64,000 nt of DNA from CAVRAZ01 sp963719135 (GCA_963719135.1 CAVRAZ010000006.1:496001-560000); one strand, 5' to 3'. Shown: positions 1 to 9,170, numbered from the stretch's first letter. Program-made: numbers and translations. The notes: a model not told the origin generated them from the sequence alone.

Positions 1-581
1 TTGAACGTGACCCTATGTACGAACCGGTTCGACCGCCATTACCCGCAACGGGTTCCAGCCGCCATCACCTCCGTCGTGGGCGCGTCGATCCTGCCGGTCA
101 TTTCGGGGACCGCTGGGCCCGGCTCTGAACCGCGTGCCTTGCTCCAAAACGGGTGTCAGCGCAGAATTGACGCCTGTATGGGTGAGCAGCACACGCAGAC
201 CCGAGATGCCACTGTCGCCAGCGCAGCACAGTCGCCGGCCCGACACCGCCCCTGGCCGCAAGCGCCAAACGGCCGCGGCATTTGGCCGGTCAGTTCGGCA
301 TATTCTTTGCTGTCGAATGGCGAAACCGGATCAGAGTCTTTCGATGTTGCGCCGCACCCGCCGCCGCAGGAAAGCTCAATCAGCATTTTTTCCGATGCCG
401 GCTTTGCGGCCGAACTTGTTACCGCGACGTTGTCAAAGGTATGATGTGAATCCTGTTCAGTACATTTCGGGCTGATAGCTCAGACCCATCGGAGTGATCC
501 CCTTCACGCCATCGGTTCGGACAAAAGCATCGCCAGAACGACTGGCGCACTCATCCTCACCTTCTCCCGGAAACAACAGTT
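1..581. other. No recognisable gene
   Basis: Open frames exist on both strands here, but none has a recognisable domain, convincing ribosome site or compositional support, and several overlap each other in different frames, as expected in GC-rich DNA. The stretch may hold the promoter of the hydroxylase gene that begins at 582 and perhaps the decayed end of a gene lying to the left of the window. I see no RNA gene or clear repeat. Confidence 0.5.
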
Positions 582-1229
582 ATGCGGCAACTCGCGGCCA
601 GAGACCTCAGCAATGCGGTGATCGACGTAGCCGTGCGCATGTCCCGCAGCCCCGCAAACTACTGGTTTGGATTCGTGTTCGATACGACGTTGGGCGTGAC
701 CGTCCTGATCGAGGGGTTAAGCCGTCACACTCCGTCCTACACCGAGCCATTATTGATATTCCTGGGTCTGTTTGCGTTCGGCTACATCGAATATTTTGTT
801 CATCGCTGGGTGTTCCATGGGCCCGTGCGCCTCATGGCTCAAGGCCACGCCGCCCATCACGACAATCCGCTGGGTTACGACTCCCTGCCGTTCTTCCTCC
901 CCGCGCTGGTATTGTTGGGACTGAACCTGATATGCGTGCCGCTGATACCGATCAGCGATGCGCTGTTGCTGTCGAGTGGCATTCTGTTCGGCTACACCGC
1001 TTATGGCCTCAGCCACTTCGTGATTCACCACGTGCGCTTCCGCCATCCCCTGGCGCGGAAATGGGCCGGGTACCACCACATTCATCACTACCATCCCGAC
1101 CGCAACTTCGGCGTGACCAGTCCGCTGTGGGACGTGTTGCTGGGCACGCGCTACGTTTCGGCGCGCCGCCCGGCGCGGTGGCAACCCCCGTCACCGACAC
1201 CACCCGGTCAGGGAGGCGTTGATCTCTGA
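582..1229 (+). CDS. Sterol desaturase / fatty acid hydroxylase family membrane protein
   Basis: The 215-residue protein has the spaced histidine clusters of the integral-membrane di-iron hydroxylase family: HRWVFH (residues 74-79), HAAHH (89-93), HFVIHH (145-150) and HHIHHYH (165-171). Hydrophobic stretches lie around residues 28-44, 56-73 and 103-145. Family members hydroxylate or desaturate lipids, carotenoids or sterol-like molecules at the membrane; the substrate here cannot be read from sequence. The start is the ATG that precedes the first hydrophobic segment. The 3' end overlaps the convergent bufC gene by 22 bases. It is not part of an obvious operon. Confidence 0.85.
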   Translation: MRQLAARDLSNAVIDVAVRMSRSPANYWFGFVFDTTLGVTVLIEGLSRHTPSYTEPLLIFLGLFAFGYIEYFVHRWVFHGPVRLMAQGHAAHHDNPLGYDSLPFFLPALVLLGLNLICVPLIPISDALLLSSGILFGYTAYGLSHFVIHHVRFRHPLARKWAGYHHIHHYHPDRNFGVTSPLWDVLLGTRYVSARRPARWQPPSPTPPGQGGVDL

Positions 1230-2017
1230 TCAGCGTCCGCCGCAAACCCCGCCACCAGCCCCGCGCGCACCCAGCCCTTGAGATAACCCGCCGCCCGCAG
1301 ACTCACCTGTTCAGGTTCGACCCGTTCGCACAGGCCGTCGCACAGCGTCGCGAAATCCGCGCCCCGGCGCAGGCGGTCCAGCGCCCAGGCCTCGGTGTTG
1401 TCCAGCGCACGGAAGTAGTTCTGCAGTTCGCGCCGCCAGATCACCCAGGCGCGCGGCTGCGGATTTGTCTGTGGCGGCTCCGGCGGTCGCTGCTGATCGA
1501 CGGCGGTCCACAACTCCGGCACGTTCCAGCGAAAGTCATGGCGCTGCACGGAGGGGTGAAAGCGCAGCCGCATGCCGGGCCAGGCTTCGGCGCTCAGCGC
1601 GGCGACGTCGGCTTCGCTGATGACCGGGTCGTCCGCGGCGTCGAACGCCAGCGTCAGCGCCCACTCCAGCACGGCCATCTCGGCCAGCACCGGCGTCTCG
1701 CGCCAGGGCGCGCTGGCGGCGAGAAAGTCACCCAGGCGCCGGCCGAACCAGCGGATGGAAAAGTGCGTCGACGGATGGGCGTCGATATAGGCGCGGCCCA
1801 GCCGCTCGAACAACGCGTCGCCGGCCAGCGTGTGCAGGGCGGGAAAGTCGGTCCGCAGCGCCTCCAGCAGGCGCAGCCGGTAAGCGTTTTCATAGACGGC
1901 CAGGCGTGCCGCGGCGCTGGGTCTGGCGGGGGCGATCTGCGCCAGCAGGGCGTCGTCCCCGTGCAGCACCTGCGCCTGGAACGCCTGCTGCAAGTCGCGC
2001 AGGCCGCGGCCGGTCAT
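1208..2017 (-). CDS. bufC: BufC-like partner protein (DUF2063 family)
   Basis: The 269-residue protein matches the DUF2063 putative DNA-binding/partner family: N-terminal LxxLQxxFQ-type helix, RLAVYENAYRLRLLEAL at about residues 37-53, and the FPALHTLAGDALF stretch that follows. In bufferin operons this protein forms a complex with the MNIO enzyme BufB and helps present the peptide BufA for cysteine modification. Its ATG overlaps the bufB stop by four bases (ATGA), so the two are translationally coupled. The open frame continues far upstream in frame, but that part lies antisense inside bufB and is spurious. No BufD (DoxX) gene follows; the next gene is convergent. Confidence 0.85.
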   Translation of the reverse strand: MTGRGLRDLQQAFQAQVLHGDDALLAQIAPARPSAAARLAVYENAYRLRLLEALRTDFPALHTLAGDALFERLGRAYIDAHPSTHFSIRWFGRRLGDFLAASAPWRETPVLAEMAVLEWALTLAFDAADDPVISEADVAALSAEAWPGMRLRFHPSVQRHDFRWNVPELWTAVDQQRPPEPPQTNPQPRAWVIWRRELQNYFRALDNTEAWALDRLRRGADFATLCDGLCERVEPEQVSLRAAGYLKGWVRAGLVAGFAADADQRSTPP

Positions 2018-2868
2018 GCGGCGTCTTCGCGCGCCAGCACGCGGTTGCCGATGCGCCGCGCCTCGTCGAGTTCGGCGAGCAGCTCGGCCAGCGGCGGAAT
2101 GTTGTCGTCGCGCTCGATCATGGTAGACACCGGCCCGAAGCGGCGCACCGCCGCCGCGTACAGCGCCCAGACTTCGTCGATGATGGGTTCGTCGTGCGTG
2201 TCGATGAGGTAATCGCCGTGATTCTGGTGGCCGGCCAGGTGAAACTGGCGCACGCGGCGCGGATCGATGCCGTCGAGGTAGGCCTGTGCGTCGAAGCCGT
2301 GGTTGAAGGCACTGACGTGGATATTGTTGATGTCCAGCAGAATCAGACAATCGGCGGCATCGGCCACGGCGCTTAAGAATTCCCATTCGCTGAGCTGCGA
2401 GGCACGGTAGGTCACGTAGCTGGAAACGTTCTCCAGCAGCAGTTGCCGGCCCAGCACGTCCTGCGCCTGCGCCACGCGCGCGGCGACGTGACGGATCGCC
2501 TCTTCCGTGTAGGGCAGAGGCATCAGATCGTGCAGATTGACGCCGTCCACGCCGGTCCAGCACAGATGATCGGACACCCAGGCGGCATCGATGCGCTGTG
2601 CCAGCGTTTTCACCTGGCGCAGATAATCGAAATCGAGCGGTTGGCCGCCGCCGATCGAAAGCGACACGCCGTGCAGGACCAGGGGATAGTGCTCGCGCAC
2701 CCGCTCCAGGAAATACAGCGGCTTGCCGCCCGGTACCAGATAGTTCTCGGTCAGTGCCTCGAACCAGTCGACGCTTGGCCGTTGTTCGAGAATATCCAGA
2801 TAATGGGCCGGACGCAGGCCGAGCCCATAACCCAGGTTCGGGCGCTGCTCGGCGGTGGTTTCATTCAT
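2014..2868 (-). CDS. bufB: BufB-like MNIO (DUF692) multinuclear iron peptide-modifying enzyme
   Basis: The 284-residue protein is a DUF692/MNIO family member, a TIM-barrel enzyme with two or three iron ions that modifies cysteines of ribosomal peptides. Visible family marks are GYGLGLRPAHY near the N-terminus, LHGVSLSIGG, WVSDHLCW, LLLENVSSY, LLDINNIHVSAFNHG and the metal-binding QFHLAGH with a following DTHDEPI. In bufferin systems the enzyme converts cysteines of BufA to thiooxazoles that bind copper. The start at MNETTAEQ is chosen because the upstream in-frame codons overlap the bufA end and are not family-like. It lies between bufA and bufC and overlaps bufC by four bases. Confidence 0.92.
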   Translation of the reverse strand: MNETTAEQRPNLGYGLGLRPAHYLDILEQRPSVDWFEALTENYLVPGGKPLYFLERVREHYPLVLHGVSLSIGGGQPLDFDYLRQVKTLAQRIDAAWVSDHLCWTGVDGVNLHDLMPLPYTEEAIRHVAARVAQAQDVLGRQLLLENVSSYVTYRASQLSEWEFLSAVADAADCLILLDINNIHVSAFNHGFDAQAYLDGIDPRRVRQFHLAGHQNHGDYLIDTHDEPIIDEVWALYAAAVRRFGPVSTMIERDDNIPPLAELLAELDEARRIGNRVLAREDAA

Positions 2869-2935
2869 AAGTCGCGTGCCCGCCGGCGCGAGGCAGGGCG
2901 CCGGCAAGACGCCCTGCCTCCGCGGCACAGCCGGT

Positions 2936-3196
2936 CTATTCGACGACGGTTCCGCCTTTCTCGTCGCAGTCGGCCTTGGTCGCGTGGATCCAACCCTGAC
3001 CTTTGCAGTTGTTGTGCCCCTTGCACTGGTTGGTGGCGCTTGCGCACTCCGACGTGCCTTTGCAGGCGTTGATGCCGGCGCATTTCACCTGATCGGTCGC
3101 CGCGTTTTCGTCGGCGGCACTGACAATAGTGGCGGTGCTGAACAAGGCCGCTGCGGTGGCGGCCAACAGGACACCGGCGGTTTTGTGGTTGCTCAT
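2936..3196 (-). CDS. bufA: BufA2-type bufferin precursor peptide
   Basis: The 86-residue precursor has a Sec-type signal (residues about 1-34, hydrophobic core AGVLLAATAAALF, cleavage near VSAAD). The mature part carries six cysteines in the bufferin pattern: CAGINACKG, SECAS, NQCKGHNNCKGQGW and ADCDE. Bufferins are ribosomally made, post-translationally modified periplasmic peptides that sequester copper and sometimes other metals. The start MSNHK is preceded by a strong AGGAGAAA ribosome site at about 3205-3212 on the plus-strand coordinates. bufB begins 67 bases downstream. A Fur-like box lies about 200 bases upstream. Confidence 0.88.
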   Translation of the reverse strand: MSNHKTAGVLLAATAAALFSTATIVSAADENAATDQVKCAGINACKGTSECASATNQCKGHNNCKGQGWIHATKADCDEKGGTVVE

Positions 3197-3715
3197 GGTT
3201 TTTCTCCTCAGGTGGTATTGATCGGGGCCGGAACACCCCCCGGTGCGCGTGTCGCCAGAACCGGCGCCGGGGTCTTCGCAGCCTGACTGCGCCATAAAAG
3301 GTTAGCTCAGGGCGCGGAAAATGCCAGACGGTGCGGGGTAATACCTGTCGACGCCGATACCGGACACAACCGGGACCGGCGGCGTCATGAAGGCGTGACT
3401 AATGAGAATCAATGGTCGCCGACCCGTTGTGGCTGACATTCTTCCGCGCCCCGGGCCATTTCTCATCGGTGTCAAGAACATGCCTTCGATCCATCCGGGC
3501 AGACCGTACACGCCATTATCGGCTTGCGCTTCGCTACGGAGCGATCTGCCTGCGGGCGGAGTTCGCCCCGGCAACGGACCTTCCAAGTCCAGGAACGCGC
3601 ACGACAAGCGGGCAGAACCGGCGCGTCGATTCGCCCGACGCAATCGTCATAGAGCTTGGGCGCGGAAGCCCGGCATCTGCCATACTCCTGGAAAAATAAC
3701 GCTACCGAGGTTGAC
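3197..3715. other. Intergenic region between bufA and a decayed glycosyltransferase
   Basis: No credible gene is visible. The left part should contain the bufABC promoter (minus strand), and the right part whatever once drove the glycosyltransferase remnant. The only site I can point to is the Fur-like box at 3400-3414. Open frames on both strands are short, overlapping and unrecognisable. Confidence 0.5.
3400..3414. promoter_or_regulatory. Possible Fur-like operator upstream of bufABC
   Basis: TAATGAGAATCAATG matches the core of the classical Fur box (TAATGATAATCATTA) at 12 of 15 positions. It lies about 200 bases upstream of the bufA start codon. Distance to a promoter is unknown, so this is only a candidate iron-responsive site. 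Confidence 0.35.
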
Positions 3716-4543
3716 ATGGGCAAGCCAGCGCCGTTCAGGGAGACAGTCGCGCCTGAACGCGGATTGCCGCGCGTAGGTTACGTCACCATCGAGGACGTGC
3801 GCACTTGCCACGACTGGCCGAGAAACGAAATCGGTCACAGGGGCAATGCCTATACGCTGGCCGAGGTCCTGCGCGGGCAGCAGCTTCAGGTCGAGCACCC
3901 CGGCCCCATGCCGATGCCGGGCCGCGTGGCGCCGGCGGGCGCGAAGGCGCGCCTGCGCCTGTTCGGCACGAGGCAGCTTCTGCAGGTCCAGCCGGCGCTG
4001 CGAACTGTTGTTCGTGGGCGTCGACTGGGAAGGCAAGGGCGGCAATATCGCGCTGGATACGACCCATCGCCTGGCGCAAATGGGTGTGGACGCCCGCCTG
4101 ACCATCCTGGGCACGCAACCGAAGGCGCGGCGTTCGCCGCCGGCGAATACCAGGGTCATCGACTACATCAATATCTTTGCCGAGCACGGACGCGCGCAGT
4201 ACGAACGCCTGCTGGCGGCAGCGCACTTTCTTATTTTTCCCTCGCGCGTCGACACCTATGGAAACGTTCTGCCCGAGGGCAATGCGTTCGGTGTGCCCGC
4301 GCTGACCACGGACACCGCCGGGCTTCCCGAAGTAATCACAACGGTCATGTCTTTGCCGTCGGGGGCGACGACGAAGCCGGGCGCTGCGCCGACTGCATCG
4401 CGGAGCACATGGAAGACTTCGATCGCTACCTGGCGCTGGCTCACGCCTCATACAACGAATGCCGGGCCCGCCTCGCATGGGACGTGGTGGGACCGGCATT
4501 CGTGCGGATCGTCGAGGACGTGGTCCGCGCGCAGGGTCGCTGA
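3716..4543 (+). pseudogene. Decayed GT4-type glycosyltransferase
   Basis: Starting at the ATG at 3716 the frame encodes an N-terminus with RVGYVTIEDV and GNAYTLAEVL, like the start of a GT4 glycosyltransferase. Around 3990-4010 the meaningful frame switches to one encoding LLFVGVDWEGKGG, ARLTILGTQP, LAAAHFLIFPSRVDTYGN and EGNAFGVPALTTDTAGLPE, which is the nucleotide-sugar binding C-terminal half. Around 4335-4350 it switches again to NGHVFAVGGDDEAG and a C-terminal helix. Most of the acceptor domain and linker (about 150-200 residues in an intact member) is missing. The gene therefore has an internal deletion plus two frame changes and is dead. It probably belonged to a polysaccharide cluster with the following phosphodiesterase remnant. 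Confidence 0.75.
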
Positions 4544-4590
4544 GTCTTCGACGGTCTTCTTCAACAGGATTCAGCAGGATCGAGTTGCAT

Positions 4591-6090
4591 ATGTCTGAAA
4601 AGCGAAATGTGCTCATGATCGCGCTCGATGGCGCCGAGCCCCGCCTGATCGAACGGTGGAGCCGCCAAGGACTGCTGCCGAACGTCGCGAAGCTGCACGC
4701 CTCCGGCGCCTGGGCGCGGGTCACTGCGCCGCGCGGTTTCGGCGCCGGCGCGATGTGGCCGTCGGTGTACACCGGCATGAACATCGCGAACCATGGCCGT
4801 TACTATTTCGAACAGATCAGGTGCGGCACCTACCGGGTCGAACGTGTCAGCGACGAAGCGTCGGTAAGATCGGCGCCGGTGTGGAAACTGCTCAGCGATC
4901 GCGGCCTCCGGGTGTGCGTGGTTGACGGCGACCGCGCGCCGCTTGCGGAGGACCTGAACGGGTGCCAGATCGCCGACTGGACGTTGCACGATCCGCTCGC
5001 TGCCGTGCGCAGCCGGCCGCGCGCCTTCGCGGCGGAAGTCGTGGAGAAGTCCGGCGCCAACCCCATCGACGGCTGTGTGGATCTGTACACGGGAAGCGCC
5101 GCGAAGTACCTGGCGCTGCGTGACGCGCTGGTCAGCCGCGTGGCGCAGAAAACCGCGATGGCCTGTCATTATCGGCGCAAGCCCGATTGGGATTTCTTCA
5201 TGGTCACGTACGGTGACCCGCACGACATCGGTCATATGTGCTGGCACCTGCACGATCCCTCGCACCCTCACTTCGAGCGGGAATGGGCGCGCGAACAGGG
5301 CGATCCCGTGCGGGATGTCTACCTGGCGCTGGATGCCGCGCTGGGAGAACTGCTGGGCAACGTCGACAGCGGCACCTTCGTGGTTCTGTTTGCCGGCCCG
5401 GGCATGGAACCGGATTGCACGGGCAATTTCATTCTCGGCCCGGTCCTGCAGCGCCTGCAGAACGGATCGGCGGCGGGCGCGCGGGGCGTCGAGCCCGGTT
5501 GAGCGCACTCTACAAGCGGCATCTGCCGTTCGCCCTGCGCCGCGGGCTGGAAGCTTACGTGGCTGGAAAGACCGCTAAGTCACGGGAGCTGGCGCGCAGC
5601 CGGAGCCGCTATTTTCAGATTCCGCACAACCAGAACAGCGGCGCTGTGCGGATGAACCTGGTGGGAAGGGAGCCGGATGGCCGGGTGCAGCCCGGCGCCG
5701 ACTACGATGCCGGCTGCGAAGCGCTCGCGCAGGGCCTCATGGCGCTGGTCGACGCCCGCACCGGCAACCGCATCGTCAGGGAGGTTGTGAAGGTCAGCGA
5801 TCATTTCCATGGACAGTACCTGGACCTGCTGCCTGACCTGCTCGTGGTCTGGGAGCGCCACGGACTGATGCTCCGAAAAGACGGGGCTCATCGAAAAGAC
5901 CTACGGCGGTTCGCGCACCGGCGATCATTCCAACCGCTGCCTGTTGATGGTGCGCGGTCCCGGCGTACGCGCCGGTGAGATGACCCGGGCACCGGCGGTT
6001 GAATCGATCGCGCCGTCGGTGGCCGCCATGCTCGGGACCAGCCTGGAGCACGTCGACGGACGCTCCTTTCTCGACGAAATTGTCGGTTAG
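4591..6090 (+). pseudogene. Frameshifted type I phosphodiesterase / nucleotide pyrophosphatase (AlkP superfamily)
   Basis: The first frame (4591 to about 5490) encodes MIALDGAEPRLIERW, LPNVAKLHASGAWA, MWPSVYTGMNIANHG and DFFMVTYGDPHDIGHMCW, typical of the AlkP-superfamily phosphodiesterases that use two metals and a Ser/Thr nucleophile. The frame ends at 5502, and homologous sequence continues in another frame (LYKRHLPFALRRGLEAY, YFQIPHNQNSGAVRMNL, DLLPDLLVVWERHG). Near 5885 it returns to the first frame (YGGSRTGDHSNRCLLMVRGPG, AMLGTSLEHVDGRSFLDEIVG). Two compensating single-base shifts thus break an otherwise nearly full-length gene. Such enzymes often sit beside glycosyltransferases in surface-polysaccharide loci, as the upstream remnant suggests. 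Confidence 0.75.
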
Positions 6091-6455
6091 CAGACTGCTG
6101 ATGGACGTTCATGCGGCAGGACCGGTGGAGAAAGCCGGCTCAAAATGCCCCTGCACCGCGTGTACGCCCCGCCCTGTCGCCGGTTTTCACCCTGTCCGGC
6201 ACGTGCCTGAACGTTTTTCGACAGCCCGTCAGCGTCCGGGGCACGGCTTTTTCCGGCCGGCGCCGAATCCGGAATCGCCACGGACCGGAACGGGCGCGGC
6301 GTTGCGAGTGCACCGGAAACAGAATATTCGCTATTTATAACAATGTGTTACGCATGCAAGGGCGCTGTACCTGACGGACGGCCTGCAACACGCCCTAAAG
6401 TTTCGTGTCGAATTTGTCGAAAAAGAACACAAATCGACCCAGGACAGGAAAGGCC
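6091..6455. other. Intergenic region before the HTH regulator
   Basis: There is no recognisable gene. The last 150 bases are AT-richer (a TATTTATAACAATG stretch near 6330) and probably contain the promoter of the regulator that begins at 6456. A purine-rich ribosome site, AGGACAGGAAAGG, lies directly before that start. Confidence 0.45.
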
Positions 6456-7013
6456 ATGAAGCAGATTTTGACAACCGGGGATGTCGCCAAGTATTGCGGA
6501 GTCAATCTGCGGACGGTCATCCGTTGGATCGAGCGCGGGCACCTCAAGGCCTACAAGCTGCCCGGGCGCGGCGACAACCGCATCCAGATGGACGACTTCC
6601 TCTCGTTTCTCGATCAGAATCAGATGCCCGTGCCTGAGGCGCTGAAACACTCGGCGCCCAATGTGCTGGTGGTCGAAAAGAACGGCGTCCTCCGCAGCGC
6701 CATCGAAAGCGCGCTGGGCGATCAACAGGTGAATATCCGCTCGGTCAGCAACGGCTTCCAGGCCGGCGTGCTGGTCTCGTCGTTCAATCCCAATCTGATC
6801 GTCATCGACCTGGATTCCGTGCCGGAGGAAGCCGGCGAGATCATCGGCTACCTGCAAAGCACGCAGCAGACCGACAACACCCACACGCTGGTGCTGTCGT
6901 CGAAACTGGACCGGGACCGCACGCGCTTCATGAAGGCCGGCGCCGACGACGTGCTGGCGAAGCCGCTGGAGCCCGCCGACTTCGTCAAGGCCTACAAGCG
7001 CCTGTGCGGATAA
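6456..7013 (+). CDS. Excisionase-type HTH DNA-binding protein with degenerate receiver domain
   Basis: The 185-residue protein has an N-terminal MerR/excisionase-type winged helix-turn-helix (LTTGDVAKYCGVNLRTVIRWIERG, residues about 5-28, followed by a wing with KLPGRGDNRI). Residues about 68-185 are a CheY-like receiver fold. The usual phosphoacceptor strand LIVIDLDS is present (Asp118/Asp120) and the conserved Lys is in LAKPLEP. The acidic pair after the first strand is replaced by EKN (VLVVEKNGVL, residues 71-80), so phosphorylation may be altered or lost. The order HTH first, receiver second is the reverse of ordinary response regulators. A further in-frame GTG lies at 6405, but the ATG at 6456 has the ribosome site. 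No sensor kinase is adjacent. Confidence 0.8.
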   Translation: MKQILTTGDVAKYCGVNLRTVIRWIERGHLKAYKLPGRGDNRIQMDDFLSFLDQNQMPVPEALKHSAPNVLVVEKNGVLRSAIESALGDQQVNIRSVSNGFQAGVLVSSFNPNLIVIDLDSVPEEAGEIIGYLQSTQQTDNTHTLVLSSKLDRDRTRFMKAGADDVLAKPLEPADFVKAYKRLCG

Positions 7014-7073
7014 AGTAACGTACTGCCTCTTTTTTCCGGAACCGCATTCAAAACCCGTCGCCTTTTGATTAGG

Positions 7074-8060
7074 ATGGCGGGCGTGAGCCGTCATCCCTAC
7101 GCCAGCCTGACCCCGGAACTGATCCTCCAGGCGCTGGAATCCGCCGGCTTTGCGTGCGACGGCCGGCTGCTGGCACTCAACAGTTACGAAAACCGCGTCT
7201 ATCAGATCGGCGTGGAAGACAAGCGGCCGGTCGTCGCAAAATTCTATCGCCCCGAGCGCTGGTCGCGGGAGGCGATCCTGGAGGAACACGACTTCGCCCG
7301 CGCGCTGGCTGCGCAGGAGATACCGGTGGTGGCACCGCTGGCCGACGACCGTGGCGACACGCTGCTCGAGCACGGCGGCTTCCGGTTTGCCGTGTACCCG
7401 CGCAGCGGCGGCCGCTGGCCCGAGCTGGACGCGCCCGGCGCGCGCGCGCAGATCGGCCGCATGCTGGGTAGAATGCACGCCGTCGGGGCGACGTCGCGCT
7501 TTGCGCACCGCGGCACGCTCGATGTCGAAACCCTGGGCGATGCCTCGCGCGCGTTTGTGCTGGAAAACGGTTGGGTCGCGGATTATCTGGTCCCGGCCTA
7601 CGAATCCCTGACCGCCGACCTGCTGGCCGGTGTCCGGGACCGCTTCGCGCAGGTCGGCAACATGACCGGCATTCGCCTGCACGGCGACTGCCACCCCGGC
7701 AACATTCTGTGGACCGACGACGGCCCGCACTTCGTCGACCTGGACGACTGCCGCACGGGACCCGCCATCCAGGACCTGTGGATGCTGTTGTCCGGCGAAT
7801 TCGACGAACGCCGCCGGCAGCTCGACGAGCTGCTGGACGGCTACGAGACCTTCACCGACTTCGACTACCGGGAACTGCATCTGATCGAGGCGCTGCGCAC
7901 ACTGCGCATCATGCACTACACCGCGTGGATCGCACGGCGCTGGGACGATCCGGCGTTCCCGCTCGCGTTCCCCTGGTTCGACTCGCCGCGTTTCTGGGAG
8001 GAACACATCCTGAGTCTGCGCGAACAGGCGGCGGCGCTGGAACAGGAACAGTGCCAGTAG
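7074..8060 (+). CDS. srkA: Stress-response Ser/Thr kinase SrkA (YihE/RdoA family)
   Basis: The 328-residue protein is a RdoA/YihE-type kinase of the APH-like fold. It shows LNSYENRVYQIG (nucleotide loop), VVAKFYRPERW with the ATP-binding Lys, the catalytic loop HGDCHPGNILW and the metal-binding FVDLDDC. In E. coli SrkA is a cytoplasmic kinase that counters MazF-mediated death and envelope stress. Length fits the family. The ATG at 7074 is used; upstream in-frame codons lack a better ribosome site. marC starts five bases after the stop, so the two are probably co-transcribed. Confidence 0.92.
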   Translation: MAGVSRHPYASLTPELILQALESAGFACDGRLLALNSYENRVYQIGVEDKRPVVAKFYRPERWSREAILEEHDFARALAAQEIPVVAPLADDRGDTLLEHGGFRFAVYPRSGGRWPELDAPGARAQIGRMLGRMHAVGATSRFAHRGTLDVETLGDASRAFVLENGWVADYLVPAYESLTADLLAGVRDRFAQVGNMTGIRLHGDCHPGNILWTDDGPHFVDLDDCRTGPAIQDLWMLLSGEFDERRRQLDELLDGYETFTDFDYRELHLIEALRTLRIMHYTAWIARRWDDPAFPLAFPWFDSPRFWEEHILSLREQAAALEQEQCQ

Positions 8061-8065
8061 ATGCC

Positions 8066-8692
8066 ATGCTCGATTACACCGAATACACCAAACTGCTGAT
8101 CGGCCTGCTGGCCATCGTCAATCCCCTGGGAGCGGTGCCGATCTTCGTCGTCCTGACGTCCGAGGCCACGCAGGCCGAGCGCAAGAAGATCATCCGCGTG
8201 GCGCTGCTGGCGGTGGCGATCATTCTGCTGATGGCGCTTTATTTCGGTCAGGCGATCCTGGATTTCTTCGGCATCACGATCAGCTCGTTCCGGGTCGGCG
8301 GCGGCATTCTGATTCTGCTGATGGCCATCGCCATGCTGCAGGCGAAGGTCAGCCCCGCCGCGCACACGGAGGAGGAACTGGAAGCCGGCGAATCGGTGGC
8401 CGTGGTGCCGCTGGCGATTCCCCTCCTCGCGGGCCCGGGCGCGATCAGCACGGTGATCCTCTATGCCCATCGCGGGCACGGCACGCTGCACTACGCGCTG
8501 GCCAGCCTGGACATCCTGCTCGTCGTGCTGACGCTGGGTCTGGTCTTTCTGCTGGTACCCTGGATCACGCGCTACGTGAGCCAGACCGGCATCAACATCT
8601 TCACGCGCATCATGGGCCTGATACTGGCGGCGATCGCGGTCGAGTTCATCGCCAACGGCCTCAAAGGCCTGTTCCCGGCGCTGGCGCCGTAG
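8066..8692 (+). CDS. MarC family integral membrane protein
   Basis: The 208-residue protein has about six hydrophobic segments and MarC/UPF0056 marks: LLAIVNPLGAVPIFVVLT near the N-terminus, FRVGGGILILLMAI in the middle, VVPLAIPLLAGPGAIS, and a C-terminal RIMGLILAAIAVEFIANGLK. Function of MarC proteins is unsettled; transport has been proposed, and the older link to antibiotic resistance was withdrawn. It follows srkA closely and is followed 12 bases later by a VOC protein gene. The same-strand ATG at 8061 is in another frame; the ATG at 8066 is the family start. Confidence 0.9.
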   Translation: MLDYTEYTKLLIGLLAIVNPLGAVPIFVVLTSEATQAERKKIIRVALLAVAIILLMALYFGQAILDFFGITISSFRVGGGILILLMAIAMLQAKVSPAAHTEEELEAGESVAVVPLAIPLLAGPGAISTVILYAHRGHGTLHYALASLDILLVVLTLGLVFLLVPWITRYVSQTGINIFTRIMGLILAAIAVEFIANGLKGLFPALAP

Positions 8693-8704
8693 GGAAACCG
8701 GACC

Positions 8705-9136
8705 ATGGCCCGCAAGCTCACGCCGTTCCATCTCGCCATACAGGTCAGGGACATCGCCGAGGCGCGCGCGTTTTACGGCGGGCTGCTCGGTTGTGCCGAA
8801 GGCCGCAGCGCCGAGCGCTGGGTCGACTTCGATCTCTACGGCCACCAGCTCGTCTGCCATGAAAATCCCGGGCTGGGAAGGGCCAGTCTCCATACCAATC
8901 CGGTCGACGGTCACGCCGTGCCGGTACCGCATTTCGGCGTGGTGCTGGCGATGGACCGGTGGCGCGACCTGGCGGACCGCCTGCAACGGCAGGGCGTAAC
9001 CTTCGTGATCGAACCTTACGTGCGCTTCAAGGGACAGCCGGGTGAACAGGCGACGATGTTCTTCCTCGACCCCACCGGCAATGCGCTCGAGTTCAAGGCC
9101 TTCGCCGACATCGAATCCCAATTGTTCGCCACCTGA
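8705..9136 (+). CDS. VOC (glyoxalase/bleomycin-resistance/dioxygenase) family protein
   Basis: The 143-residue single-chain protein has the two βαβββ modules of the vicinal-oxygen-chelate superfamily. FHLAIQVRDIAEARAFYGGLLGC gives the first His ligand, PHFGVVLAMDRW the second module, and FFLDPTGNALEFKAF the C-terminal Glu ligand. Members include glyoxalases, extradiol dioxygenases and resistance proteins; the substrate here is not predictable. It appears to be the last gene of the srkA-marC-VOC run. Confidence 0.85.
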   Translation: MARKLTPFHLAIQVRDIAEARAFYGGLLGCAEGRSAERWVDFDLYGHQLVCHENPGLGRASLHTNPVDGHAVPVPHFGVVLAMDRWRDLADRLQRQGVTFVIEPYVRFKGQPGEQATMFFLDPTGNALEFKAFADIESQLFAT

Positions 9137-9170
9137 TCCCCCGCTCATACCGGATCATAGGCACATGATA

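Noticed and set aside
1..475. Overlapping open frames at the left edge
   Set aside because: They lie in several frames and both strands with no domain, ribosome site or codon bias that would favour any of them.
1208..2563. 451-codon version of BufC
   Set aside because: The first 180 codons overlap bufB in another frame; the family start with the ATGA overlap is at 2017.
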